A stretch of DNA of 64,000 nucleotides from JACVRU01 sp040902725. Its GTDB lineage: Bacteria; Actinomycetota; Thermoleophilia; Gaiellales; Gaiellaceae. The number at the start of each line of letters is the position of its first letter. Position 1 is the first letter of the stretch. The stretch is from assembly GCA_040902725.1 (NCBI GenBank), contig JBBDWU010000041.1:18476-82475 (forward strand). Direction: 5' to 3'. A program made the translations under genes and the position numbers. The notes beneath the pieces were generated by a model. That model did not search any database, was not told the origin of the DNA, and saw nothing but the letters and a program-made list of their open reading frames with translations. This document shows, in pieces, positions 50,056 through 58,488 of the stretch.

Positions 50056-50613
50056 CTAATTCGAGAAGAAGCCTTCGCGGTCGAGGATCTTGGCGCGCTC
50101 CTCGGCCGAGACCTGCACGTTCGCGGGCGTGAGCAGGAAGACCTTGTCGGCGACGCGCTGCATCCCGCCGCCGAGCGCGTAGGTGAGCCCGCTCGCGAAG
50201 TCGATGAGGCGCTTCGACAGCTCGGCGTCGGCGCCCTGGAGGTTGAGGATCACGGGGATCCCCGCCTTGAACCGGTCGGCCAGCGCCTGAGCGTCGTTGA
50301 AGCCGCGCGGCACCACGAGGTGCACGCGGCCCGCCGGCGGTGGCGCAGTCGCAGCGGGAGGCGTGGCCGGCGCCTCGACGCTCCTCAGCCGCGGCCGCTC
50401 GAGGCGGCCGGAAGCCTGCTCGTCGCCGGGGTCGGTCCAGTCGTCGAACTCGGCCGCCCGGACGCGCGGCGCGAGGCGGCGGACGTTCGGGCGCTCGCTG
50501 TAGCTCCGCTCGAGCTCCTCCTCGGTGACGTAGCCGTCCTCGTCCCAGTCCTCGTCCTCCTCGGCGATGCCGAAGTAGACGAGCGTGCGGTTCCAGAGGT
50601 CGCCGAGGCCCAT
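50056..50613 (-). CDS. sepF: Cell division protein SepF
   Basis: The 185-residue protein has an N-terminal membrane-targeting helix (GLGDLWNRTLVYFGI), an acidic then disordered linker, and the C-terminal SepF domain with VHLVVPRGFNDAQALADRF, PVILNLQGADAELSKRLIDF and SGLTYALGGGM. It anchors FtsZ filaments to the membrane in actinobacteria, which lack FtsA. It lies 4 bases after yggS. Confidence 0.94.
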   Translation of the reverse strand: MGLGDLWNRTLVYFGIAEEDEDWDEDGYVTEEELERSYSERPNVRRLAPRVRAAEFDDWTDPGDEQASGRLERPRLRSVEAPATPPAATAPPPAGRVHLVVPRGFNDAQALADRFKAGIPVILNLQGADAELSKRLIDFASGLTYALGGGMQRVADKVFLLTPANVQVSAEERAKILDREGFFSN

Positions 50614-50617
50614 TGCC

Positions 50618-51226
50618 TCAGGAATCGTAGAGAACGGACCCGACGCGGATCAGCGTGGCGCCCTCTTCGCCCGCGACCCGGTAGTCCTGGCTCGTGCCCA
50701 TCGAGAGCTCGCTCAGCCCGTTTGCCTGCGCCAGCTCGCGCAAACGACGGAAGAACGGGCGTGACGCCTCCGGGTCGGGCGTGGCCGGCGGCATCGTCAT
50801 CAGGCCGCGCACGTCGCCGTAGATTGCGAGGAAGGCGGGGAGCTCCTCGGGCGTGATGCCTTCCTTCCCGGGCTCGCCGGAGAGGTTGACCTCGACCAGG
50901 GCGGGGATCTCCAGGCGGCGCGCGGCCGACTCGGTGGCGAGCGAGTGGCAGAGCTCGCACGTGGCGTTGACGATCGTGGCCTTGCGGCTCTGGAGGCGCC
51001 CGATGAAATGCCAACGGAAGCGGTCGCCGTAGGCGGCGTGCTTGCGCTCGAGCTCCTGCGCGCGGTTCTCCCCCACCACCTCGACGCCGGCCTCCGCGAG
51101 CGCGGCCAGGTCCTCGAGCGACACGTACTTCGTCGCGGCGACGATCGTCACCTGCGGCCCGACCTCGTCGCGCAGGCGCGCGAGGTTGGCCGCGACCGTC
51201 TCAGCCCTGAACGAAGCCGACGACAC
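50618..51226 (-). CDS. PLP homeostasis protein (YggS/PLPBP)
   Basis: The 202-residue single-domain PLP protein has the lysine region IVAATKYVS, VVGENRAQELERK, WHFIGRLQSRK and ELSMGTSQDYRVA. It is a non-catalytic PLP carrier that buffers free vitamin B6 and amino/keto acids. GTG start overlaps pgeF by 26 bases; the order pgeF-yggS-sepF-yggT-divIVA is the standard Gram-positive division cluster. Confidence 0.92.
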   Translation of the reverse strand: MSSASFRAETVAANLARLRDEVGPQVTIVAATKYVSLEDLAALAEAGVEVVGENRAQELERKHAAYGDRFRWHFIGRLQSRKATIVNATCELCHSLATESAARRLEIPALVEVNLSGEPGKEGITPEELPAFLAIYGDVRGLMTMPPATPDPEASRPFFRRLRELAQANGLSELSMGTSQDYRVAGEEGATLIRVGSVLYDS

Positions 51227-51878
51227 CCTGCCGCCCGGTCACGCCGCGGTAGCGGCGATGCGAGAAGAAACGCTCGTCGCAGGAGGTGCAGAGGTCGACG
51301 TGCTCGACGCTCGCCACTCCCGCCGCCCGCAGCGCCCGCTCGGCCGCGGCGCGCAGGTCGAGCCGCCGGCCGCGCTCCCCGAAGAGCTCCGCCACCTCGG
51401 GCCCCACCTCGTAGCAGCAGGGGCCGATTCCGGGGCCGACCATGGCTGCGACCGGCCCGTCCAGCGCGGCGACGCCGGCCTCGACGACACCCTCCGCGAG
51501 CCCGCGCCAGCCCGCGTGGACGAGGCACAGCGCGGGAGTGCCGTTCGTCCTCGCGAGCGCGATCGGGAGGCAGTCCGCCGTCACCTTCAGCATCGGGACG
51601 CCGGGCTCGTCCGTCCAGAGCCCGTCGCCCGGCACGCCGCGCCGACCGGCCACGGCGCGGTTGACGACCGTCCCGTGCACCTGGAGGTTGAGCGCGAGCC
51701 GCTCCGGGTCGGCGCCCACCTCCGCGCAGAGCCGCCGGCGGTTCTCCTCGACCCGGTCGGGCTCGTCGTCGGTCAGGAGGCCGAGGTTGAGCGACTCGTA
51801 CGGCCCCTCGCTCACGCCGCCTGCGCGCGTCGAGAACGCGACGACGTACGGGCCGGGGCCGTCCCAGCGGATGATCAC
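51201..51878 (-). CDS. pgeF: Peptidoglycan editing factor (YfiH/LACC1 family)
   Basis: The 225-residue protein has the copper/zinc-like active-site residues of the family: NLQVHGTVV, ADCLPIALA, LVHAGWRGLAEGVV and GPGIGPCCYEVG. PgeF hydrolyses UDP-MurNAc-L-Ser mistakes and some members have purine nucleosidase or polyphenol oxidase activity. GTG start overlaps the stop of the fusion gene upstream. Confidence 0.92.
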   Translation of the reverse strand: MIIRWDGPGPYVVAFSTRAGGVSEGPYESLNLGLLTDDEPDRVEENRRRLCAEVGADPERLALNLQVHGTVVNRAVAGRRGVPGDGLWTDEPGVPMLKVTADCLPIALARTNGTPALCLVHAGWRGLAEGVVEAGVAALDGPVAAMVGPGIGPCCYEVGPEVAELFGERGRRLDLRAAAERALRAAGVASVEHVDLCTSCDERFFSHRRYRGVTGRQGVVGFVQG

Positions 51879-54433
51879 GAGGCGGCGATCAGCTCCCGCG
51901 CCGCCGCGAGCTCGGAATCGCGCCCGTCGAGGTGCCCATTCAGCTTGCGCCGTCGCAGCTCTTCGAGGATCTCCCCCACGCGCGGCGACTCGTCCAGGCC
52001 GAGCTCCGCCAGGTCGGCGCCGGTGATCTCGAGTCGCACCTTGCGCAGGCGGCGGAAGTAGTCGTGCAGCGGCTCGAGCTCCGCGAGCGCGAGCGCGAAG
52101 AGCGGGGCGTCCGGCGCGTACGGGTCGGCGAGCTGGACGACCTCGGCCGGGTCGACCTCACCCTCGCTGAGGCGCTCCACGAGCCGTGGCCCGACGGTGA
52201 CGGCGGAGGCGATCCGGTCGGCGTCGCGGCGCCGCATCTTCAGCCGCCACGTCCAGTCGTAGAGCTCGTCGGGTGAGAGGCGGCGCGCCATCGCCTCCAT
52301 CCCCAGCCGCCAGTCGGGCACCTCGGCCTCGTGCTGGTCGCGTAGCTCGCGCAGGCGCCCGAGCAGCTCGGCCGCCTTCTCGTCCGCCGCCAGATGCGGG
52401 TGGATCGCGCGTCCCGCGCCCAGCTCGCCGAGCCGGACGATCGCGCGCGGGGCCGCGGACTCGTCGAGCAGAGCCACGAGCTCGTCCCGCAGCCGCGCCG
52501 ACGAGAGATCGCCCACGAGGCCCATCTCGATGCAGCCGTGCGCCAGCCGCTCGGTCTGCGCGTCCATCCGGAACCCGTAGCGGGCCTCGTAGCGGACGGC
52601 GCGGAAGATGCGCGTCGGGTCGTCGATGAAGGAGAGGTTGTGGAGGACGCGCACGACTCCCTCGTGGAGGTCGCGCCGGCCTCCGAACGGGTCGACGAGC
52701 CGCCCGAAGTCCTCGCCCTTGAGCGAGACGGCCATCGCGTTGATCGTGAAGTCGCGTCTGAAGAGGTCTTCGCGGATCGTGGCGTGCTCGACCGTCGGCA
52801 GCGCCGCGGGCTCCTCGTAGAACTCCGTCCGGGCGGTGACGACGTCCACGCGCTCGCCCTCGCCGTAGATGACCACGGCGGTGCCGAAGCGCTCGTGCGG
52901 GTGGCTGCGCCCGCCGAGCGCCTCCGCCAGCGTCTCCGCGAAGGCGATCGCGTCGCCCTCGACCGCGATGTCGACGTCGAAGCTTCGCTCGCCGAGGAGG
53001 ATGTCGCGGACGGTGCCGCCGACGAGATACACCCCGTCGTAGCCCTCGCCGACGGCCGCGATCGCCTCGAAGGCGGGCCGCAGCCGCTCGAGCCGGCCGA
53101 GCTCGTCGGCGAGGCCGGCCGCGTCTTCCTCCTCCGCCGCCGCGGGCTCCCCGTGGCGCAGCAGGTCGCTGCGCGTCACGACCCCGGCGAGCCGGTCGTC
53201 CTCCAGGACGGCCACCCGTCCGCCGGGCGCGCCCGAGAGCAGCCGCTGGAGCTCGCCGAGCGGGGTGCCCGCGGCGGTCGTGGCCACCCGGGAGCTCATG
53301 ATTCCCTTCACGGGCGCGTGCGAGAGGCCGTGGCCGATCGCCTTGTCGAGGTCCTCCCGGGCGACGACGCCGACCAGCCGGTCGTCCTCGGCGACGAGGA
53401 TTCCGCTCTGGCGATGCCGCTGGCAGGCGACCATGGCGTGGGCGACCGTCTCGTCGGGTGCGACGGTGCGGGCGGGCGAGGACATGACGTCGCGCGCGGC
53501 CGGAGGCTCGCGCACGGCGGTCTCCAGCCCCGCGAGCAGGCGCTCCCGCGCCTCGGCCAGAGGGCCGCGGAAGATCGCGGAGGCCGCCTGGTCATGCCCG
53601 CCGCCGCCCAGCGCGCCGGCGAGCGCGGCAGCGTCGAGCTCGGGCGAGCGGCTGCGAACGACCGCGAAGACCCGCTCGTCCATCTCCACCAGCAGGGCGA
53701 GCGCGCGGCAGTCGGTCAGGTCGACGATCTTGTGCGCGAGGTTGGAGACGCCGTCGACGTACTCTGGCCACGCTACCGCGGCGACGAGCAGCTCGACGCC
53801 CGCCACGTTCAGCGGCTCGATCGACTCCAGCAGCTCATGGAGCAGGCTCCGCTCGTCCTGGTCGAGAGGGACGTGCAGGAAGCTGGCGATCACGTCCTGG
53901 ACGGCCCCGTGGCGGTGGCACCAGGCGAGCGCCTCCGCGTCGCGGGTGGTCGCGGACGCGTAGGTGAGCGAGCCGGTGTCCTCGTGGATGCCGAGCGCGA
54001 AGGCGGTCGCCTCGAGCGGCGTCACCGCGACCTCCCGTTCCGCGAGAACGCCGACGAGCGTCGTCGTGAGGGCCCCGTCCTCCGAGAGCACGACGCTCTC
54101 TGGCTTCGCCCAGTCCGGGAGCTCCTCGTGGTGGTCGAAGACGACCTTCTCCACGTCGGGATCGCGCGCCACCGCCTCCAGCTCGCCGAGCCGCGAGGCG
54201 CTCGTCGTCTCGACCACGATCAGCCGCCTGATCGCGTCCAGCTCGAGCCGCGAAGCGTCCACGACCTCGCCGAGCTCGTCGGCGTGCAGGCGGTAGAACT
54301 CGCGGACGTTCCGGTTCAGGGAGCCGGCCAGGCAGACGACGGCGCCGGGGAAGAGCAGGCGCGCAGCGAGCATCGCGGCGAAGCCGTCGAAGTCGGTGTT
54401 GCCGTGCGTGGCGATGACCTGCTCGGTGCGCAT
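51875..54433 (-). CDS. DHH phosphoesterase + CBS pair + tRNA nucleotidyltransferase fusion
   Basis: The 852-residue protein has three parts. Residues 1-310: DHH/DHHA1 domain (HGNTDFDGFAAMLAARLL, VVFDHHEELP, GALGGGGHDQAASA). About 315-430: two CBS domains. About 465 to the end: class II polynucleotide nucleotidyltransferase (YLVGGTVRDILLGERSFDVD, RRDFTINAMAVS, DDPTRIFRAVRYEARYGF). Similar fusions are known from scattered bacteria and act as CCA- or A-adding enzymes. The tRNA-Pro here lacks encoded CCA, so this activity is needed. The DHH part may trim nanoRNA; CBS domains may sense adenosyl ligands (inference). Confidence 0.9.
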   Translation of the reverse strand: MRTEQVIATHGNTDFDGFAAMLAARLLFPGAVVCLAGSLNRNVREFYRLHADELGEVVDASRLELDAIRRLIVVETTSASRLGELEAVARDPDVEKVVFDHHEELPDWAKPESVVLSEDGALTTTLVGVLAEREVAVTPLEATAFALGIHEDTGSLTYASATTRDAEALAWCHRHGAVQDVIASFLHVPLDQDERSLLHELLESIEPLNVAGVELLVAAVAWPEYVDGVSNLAHKIVDLTDCRALALLVEMDERVFAVVRSRSPELDAAALAGALGGGGHDQAASAIFRGPLAEARERLLAGLETAVREPPAARDVMSSPARTVAPDETVAHAMVACQRHRQSGILVAEDDRLVGVVAREDLDKAIGHGLSHAPVKGIMSSRVATTAAGTPLGELQRLLSGAPGGRVAVLEDDRLAGVVTRSDLLRHGEPAAAEEEDAAGLADELGRLERLRPAFEAIAAVGEGYDGVYLVGGTVRDILLGERSFDVDIAVEGDAIAFAETLAEALGGRSHPHERFGTAVVIYGEGERVDVVTARTEFYEEPAALPTVEHATIREDLFRRDFTINAMAVSLKGEDFGRLVDPFGGRRDLHEGVVRVLHNLSFIDDPTRIFRAVRYEARYGFRMDAQTERLAHGCIEMGLVGDLSSARLRDELVALLDESAAPRAIVRLGELGAGRAIHPHLAADEKAAELLGRLRELRDQHEAEVPDWRLGMEAMARRLSPDELYDWTWRLKMRRRDADRIASAVTVGPRLVERLSEGEVDPAEVVQLADPYAPDAPLFALALAELEPLHDYFRRLRKVRLEITGADLAELGLDESPRVGEILEELRRRKLNGHLDGRDSELAAARELIAAS

Positions 54434-54466
54434 GCGGAAATCATGCCCGCCTGCGCCGGCGGGCCG

Positions 54467-54856
54467 CTAAACCGCCGCGATCGCCTCGATCTCGACGAGC
54501 GCGCCGGAGGGCAGCGCAGCCACCTCGACCGTCGACCGCGCCGGTGGCCGATCGCCCACGTGGCGCGCGTACACCTCGTTCATCCCCTGGAAGTCCGCCA
54601 GGTTGGCGAGGAACACCGTGGTCTTCACGAGCCGGTCGAGGCCGCTGCCGGCCTCCTCCAGGATCGCCTGGAGGTTCGCCATCACCTGCTCGGTCTGCTC
54701 GGCGATCGTGTCGCCGACCATCTCCTTCTCCCCGGGCCGGAGCGCGAGCTGGCCCGAGACGAAGACGAGGTCGCCGACGCGGATCGCCTGCGAGTAGGGC
54801 GCTCCCTGGAACGGCGCGGGGGCGCGTTCTGTGCGGACGACGGCCTTTTCAGCCAT
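54467..54856 (-). CDS. ridA: RidA family enamine/imine deaminase
   Basis: The 129-residue protein has the RidA signature: GAPYSQAIRVGDLVFVSGQ, ANLQAILEEAGSGLDRLVKT and RPPARSTVEVAALPSGALVE, with the catalytic Arg in PPARSTV. It hydrolyses 2-aminoacrylate and similar PLP-enzyme by-products. ATG 54856 has GGAAGGAG upstream and overlaps the end of the IGPD-like gene. Confidence 0.93.
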   Translation of the reverse strand: MAEKAVVRTERAPAPFQGAPYSQAIRVGDLVFVSGQLALRPGEKEMVGDTIAEQTEQVMANLQAILEEAGSGLDRLVKTTVFLANLADFQGMNEVYARHVGDRPPARSTVEVAALPSGALVEIEAIAAV

Positions 54857-55367
54857 GACTCTCCTTCCACGCCAGGGCCTCGCCGAGCGCCACGCCGAGC
54901 GCCTTGAAGATCGCCTCCAGCACGTGCTCGGTCTCCTCTCCTTCGATCAGGCGGATGTGGAGCGTCAGGCCGCCCGCGGCCGCGAGCTCCTCGAACAGCC
55001 GCGCCACCACGTCGGTGTCGATCCCTCCGACCCGGGCCGCGCCGAAGTCGACGTTCGAGACGACGAGCGAGCGGCCCGAGAACTCGACCACGACCTGCGC
55101 CAGCGCCTCGTCAGCCGGCGCGTGGCCGACACCGATGCCGCCGGGGCCTCCAGCAGCGGCGAGCGCCTCCCCGAGGGCGCGCCCGCACGCGGCCGCCTCC
55201 TCGAGGGCGCCGCCGGGCTCGACCTCCACGCTGAGATCGAGATTTCCGTGGCGCGCGAGCAGGCAGAGCAGATGGTCGAGCACCGAGATGCCGGTCGAGG
55301 CCGAGCACTCGCCCGAGCCGGGGAACTGGACGCGGGCGTGGGCGCGTCCCGTCTTCGCCGAAGCCAT
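54849..55367 (-). CDS. Degenerate imidazoleglycerol-phosphate dehydratase homologue
   Basis: The 172-residue protein keeps the IGPD outline: TGISVLDHLLCLLARHGNLD at about residue 25, LVVSNVDFGAARVGGIDTDV, and EHVLEAIFKALGVALGEAL near the end. The metal-binding motif HHTVED of the first repeat is absent (the aligned segment is ALEEAAACGRALGEAL), and the second HHxxE is EHVLE. IGPD needs those histidines for its two Mn ions. It is also about 25 residues short. It is coupled to murA (TGATG) and ridA, not to other his genes, so a function other than histidine synthesis is likely. Confidence 0.72.
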   Translation of the reverse strand: MASAKTGRAHARVQFPGSGECSASTGISVLDHLLCLLARHGNLDLSVEVEPGGALEEAAACGRALGEALAAAGGPGGIGVGHAPADEALAQVVVEFSGRSLVVSNVDFGAARVGGIDTDVVARLFEELAAAGGLTLHIRLIEGEETEHVLEAIFKALGVALGEALAWKESHG

Positions 55368-56647
55368 CAGCCCTCGATGCGCTCGATCCGCGCGCCCAGG
55401 TCGCGCAGCCGCTCGTCGATGCGCTCGTAGCCTCGGTCGATCTGCTGGATGTTCCCGATCGTCGACCTGCCCTCGGCGCAGAGTCCAGCGATCACCATTG
55501 CCATGCCCGCCCGGATGTCCGGGCTCTCCATGCGCCCGCCGTAGAGCTGCGAGCGGCCGGTGACGACCACCCTGTGCGGGTCGCAGAGGATGATCCGCGC
55601 GCCCATGTTGACGAGCTTGTCGACGAAGAACAGCCGGCTCTCGAACATCTTCTCGAAGATGAGGATCGTGCCCTCCGCCTGAGTCGCGACCGTGACGGCG
55701 ATCGACGTCAGGTCGGCCGGGAACGCCGGCCAGGGGCCGTCCTCGATCTTCGGGATCTGGCCGCCGAGATCGTCCTTCACGAGGAGCTCCTGGTTCGCCG
55801 GCACCGTGACGGTCGACTCGCCGAGCGCAACGTGGATCCCGAGCCGCTCGAACGCGGGCAGGATCGGCGCGACGTCCTCGGGCTTGACGCCCTCGATCGT
55901 CACCTCGCCGCCGGTGACCGCGGCCAGGCCGATGAAGCTGGCCACCTCGATGTGCTCCGGGCCGATGTGCCACTCGCCGCCGGAGAGCGAGCCGACGCCC
56001 TCGATGCGCAACACATTCGACTCGATCCCCTCGATGCGGGCGCCCAGCGAGCCGAGGAAGCGGCAGAGATCCTGGACATGCGGCTCGCAGGCGGCGTTTC
56101 CGATCACCGTCTCGCCCTCAGCGAGCACCGCGGCCATCACCGCGTTCTCGGTGCCGGTGACGCTCGCTTCGTCGAGGAAGATGCGCGCGCCCCGCAGCCG
56201 GTCGGCCTCGATCAGGTAGCGGCCGTTCGGCTGGACCCGGGCGCCGAGCTCGGCGAAGGCGTGCATGTGGACGTCGAGCCGGCGGCGGCCGATGACGTCT
56301 CCGCCCGGCGGCGGCACGCTCACCCGGCCGTAGCGCGCGAGCAGCGGCCCAGCGAGCAGGATCGAGGCGCGGATGCGGCTGCAGAGCTGGTCGTCGAGGT
56401 CCGTCTTGCCGATCTCGGCAGCGTGGACGCGGACCTCGTTGTGGCCTAGCCACTCGACGTCGGCGCCGAGATCGTTCAGCAGCTCGAGCATCGTCTCGAC
56501 GTCGCGGATGCGCGGGACGTTCGTCAACGTCACCGGCTCGGACGTGAGCAGGCAGGCCGCGAGGATCGGCAAGGCGCCGTTCTTGTTCCCCGCCGCGCGC
56601 ACGCGGCCGGTCAGCGGGCGTCCGCCCTCGATGACGAAGGACTCCAT
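55367..56647 (-). CDS. murA: UDP-N-acetylglucosamine 1-carboxyvinyltransferase, Asp-type
   Basis: The 426-residue protein has AAGNKNGALPILAACLL with the catalytic Lys/Asn, RASILLAGPLLARYG, and the loop PPGGDVIGRRRLDVH. The usual active-site Cys is Asp117 here, as in Mycobacterium and Chlamydia, which predicts resistance to fosfomycin. It makes the first committed peptidoglycan precursor. ATG 56647 is chosen because it aligns with the E. coli N-terminus and puts Asp at position 117; GTG 56677 in the same frame is the alternative. Confidence 0.94.
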   Translation of the reverse strand: MESFVIEGGRPLTGRVRAAGNKNGALPILAACLLTSEPVTLTNVPRIRDVETMLELLNDLGADVEWLGHNEVRVHAAEIGKTDLDDQLCSRIRASILLAGPLLARYGRVSVPPPGGDVIGRRRLDVHMHAFAELGARVQPNGRYLIEADRLRGARIFLDEASVTGTENAVMAAVLAEGETVIGNAACEPHVQDLCRFLGSLGARIEGIESNVLRIEGVGSLSGGEWHIGPEHIEVASFIGLAAVTGGEVTIEGVKPEDVAPILPAFERLGIHVALGESTVTVPANQELLVKDDLGGQIPKIEDGPWPAFPADLTSIAVTVATQAEGTILIFEKMFESRLFFVDKLVNMGARIILCDPHRVVVTGRSQLYGGRMESPDIRAGMAMVIAGLCAEGRSTIGNIQQIDRGYERIDERLRDLGARIERIEG

Positions 56648-56688
56648 GAGTGACTCGGCGAGGGCGATGTTCGTCACGGGAGGGCGGC

Positions 56689-56695
56689 TATCCTA
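56689..56695. promoter_or_regulatory. Overlapping bidirectional -10 (TATCCTA / TAGGATA)
   Basis: The heptamer reads TATCCT on the plus strand, ahead of the HD-domain gene, and TAGGAT on the minus strand, ahead of murA. One short site may serve both directions. No -35 elements are obvious. Confidence 0.35.
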
Positions 56696-56711
56696 CCCCC
56701 CGCCCTTGGAC

Positions 56712-57269
56712 GTGACACGCGACCGGGCTTGGGCCACGCTCACGCGCTACACCACGAGCGAAGCGCTGCTGCGCCATGCACTGGGGGTCGAGGCGGCGGT
56801 TCGCGCGTACGCGCGGAAGCTGGGCGAGGACGAGGAGCTCTGGGCGGCCGTCGCCCTACTCCACGACTTCGACTACGAGATCCATCCGACGCTGGACAAG
56901 CATCCGCAGGACGGGGCGCAGATCCTGCGCGATGAGGGCTATCCCGAGCTCGTGATCGAGGCCGTCCTCTCCCACGCCAACCACCTGGACCTGCCGCGCG
57001 ACACGCCGCTGAAGCGCACGCTCTTCGCCTGCGACGAGCTGACCGGGTTCGTCCACGCCTGCGCGCTCGTGCGGCCGGACGGGATCGAGACGCTGGAGCC
57101 GCGATCGGTGAAGAAGAAGCTGAAGCAGCCCTCGTTCGCCGCCGGCGTAAGCCGCGAGGACGTGTACACGGGCGCGGAGGCGCTCGGGGTCGAGCTCGAC
57201 GAGCACATCGCCTTCGTGATCGAGGCGTTGCGCCAGAGCGACTACGAAAGCGCCTCGACGAACGCATAG
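56712..57269 (+). CDS. HD-domain hydrolase
   Basis: The 185-residue protein has TRYTTSEALLRHALGVEAAV, the HD dyad in AVALLHDFDYEIHPTL, and EAVLSHANHLDLPRDTPLKR, a common HDIG-type layout. Such stand-alone HD proteins hydrolyse nucleotides or phosphomonoesters; substrate unknown. GTG 56712 gives the typical short N-terminus (V-TRDRAW); TTG 56706 is two codons earlier. Confidence 0.82.
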   Translation: MTRDRAWATLTRYTTSEALLRHALGVEAAVRAYARKLGEDEELWAAVALLHDFDYEIHPTLDKHPQDGAQILRDEGYPELVIEAVLSHANHLDLPRDTPLKRTLFACDELTGFVHACALVRPDGIETLEPRSVKKKLKQPSFAAGVSREDVYTGAEALGVELDEHIAFVIEALRQSDYESASTNA

Positions 57270-57279
57270 CCGCCTCGCA

Positions 57280-57410
57280 TGGGGTCAGACCCCTGTGCCG
57301 GGAGTGTGACGTACTCCTGGCCGAAGTGGCCTAGCGAAAGGCGGAAAGACGTGTCCCTGCGCGAGGTACGGCACAGTTGGTCCACGATCTTGTGCGTGGG
57401 GTCTGACCCC
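57280..57410. mobile_element. MITE-like intergenic element bounded by GGGGTCAGACCCC
   Basis: The palindrome GGGGTCAGACCCC (57281-57293) and its exact reverse complement GGGGTCTGACCCC (57398-57410) bound a 104-base interior with no coding capacity and lower GC. The interior has further short inverted repeats. The layout suits a non-autonomous palindromic repeat, possibly moved by a REP-type or IS200-like transposase encoded elsewhere. No transposase gene is present. Confidence 0.5.
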
Positions 57411-57435
57411 GTTACGAGAGACCCCGTTACGAGAG
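57406..57435. repeat. Tandem 15-bp direct repeat at the element edge
   Basis: ACCCCGTTACGAGAG occurs twice in a row. The second copy includes the last codons and stop of the class V aminotransferase gene; the first joins the palindrome. This looks like duplicated host sequence from an insertion or replication slip. Confidence 0.7.
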
Positions 57436-58488
57436 CGCTTCGACGAGCCGCTCGAGATCTTCGTCGGACGTCCAGTAGCCGCACGAAGCCCTGAGTAGCC
57501 CGGTGCCGGGCAGGTCGCGGATCGCGACCCCGCGCTCGAAGGCCCTCCTCGCCGCCTCCGAGGGGTCTCCCTGCGGCCAGCGGAACGAGACGAGCGTCGA
57601 GGCGCCGGGCTCGGTCACGACCTCGTAGCGCTCCGCGAGCAGCTCGCGGCAGCGGGCCGCGGTTGCGGCGGCCCGCTCGTACCGCCACTCCGGATGCACC
57701 GCGAGCGCGGCCTCGAGGCCCGCGAGCGTCGGCGGGTCGATCCAGCCGGCGTCGAAGCGGGCGGCTCCCTCGCGCGCGACGAAGGCGCCGTCGGGCTCGT
57801 AGCTCGCCTGCGAGAAGTACGTGGGCAGGGCCACCGAGAGCCCGTCGGGGTCGGCCACGTAGAGCGCGCCGGTCGGCTCAGGCCCGCAGAGCCACTTCTG
57901 GGCGGAGACCGTGTACCAGTCGAACGGGCCGGCGTCGACTGGGATCGCGCCGACCGACTGCGCGCCGTCGACGAGCATCGGCAGTCCCGTCCGCTGCTTC
58001 AGCTCGGCGACCGGGAGGGCGTTCCCGGTCGTCCAGGCGATGTGCGACAGGGCCAGGAGCCGCGTGCGCGGCGTGAGCTCGGCGAGGATCGAGTCGAGGG
58101 CCGGTTGCGCGACCCGCACGCGCGCTCCGGATGTGTGCAGCGCGCCGAGGAGGCCGAAGTGCTCGCCCTCGACCGTGACGATCTCGTCCTCCGGCTCGAG
58201 GCCGAGACCCGCGAGCACGATGTTGCAGCCGTCGGTCGTGGCACGGGTGAGGGCGACGTTCGCGACCGGCACGCCGATCTCCGCCGCCAGCAGGCCTCGC
58301 ACGCGCTCGCGCGCGGCCAGCATGTCCTCGATGTACGGGAGCCCCGCCCGCCCTTGCTCGAGGTCGCGCCGCCGGCCGCGCTCCAGCGCCTCCACCGTCG
58401 CCCGCGCCAAGGGGCCGACCGAGCCCGCATTCAGGTACGCGATCCGCTCGAGCACCGGATAGGCGGCACGTGCCTCCGCGAACGTCAT
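57427..58488 (-). CDS. Class V aminotransferase (cysteine desulfurase-like fold)
   Basis: The 353-residue PLP enzyme has YLNAGSVGPLARATVEA at the N-terminus, LTRATTDGCNIVLAGL, LALSHIAWTTGNALPV, MLVDGAQSVGAIPVD and the PLP lysine in YTVSAQKWLCGPEPTGAL. The pattern resembles isopenicillin N epimerase-like or cysteine lyase-like members; no active-site Cys loop of IscS/SufS is evident, so sulfur transfer is unlikely. Its stop lies in a duplicated 15-mer next to the repeat element. ATG 58488 overlaps the stop of the EEP gene. Confidence 0.83.
   Translation of the reverse strand: MTFAEARAAYPVLERIAYLNAGSVGPLARATVEALERGRRRDLEQGRAGLPYIEDMLAARERVRGLLAAEIGVPVANVALTRATTDGCNIVLAGLGLEPEDEIVTVEGEHFGLLGALHTSGARVRVAQPALDSILAELTPRTRLLALSHIAWTTGNALPVAELKQRTGLPMLVDGAQSVGAIPVDAGPFDWYTVSAQKWLCGPEPTGALYVADPDGLSVALPTYFSQASYEPDGAFVAREGAARFDAGWIDPPTLAGLEAALAVHPEWRYERAAATAARCRELLAERYEVVTEPGASTLVSFRWPQGDPSEAARRAFERGVAIRDLPGTGLLRASCGYWTSDEDLERLVEALS

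Noticed and set aside
57242..57688. 148-codon minus-strand frame across the repeat element
   Set aside because: It is a shadow of the aminotransferase gene continuing through the palindromic element; no protein features.
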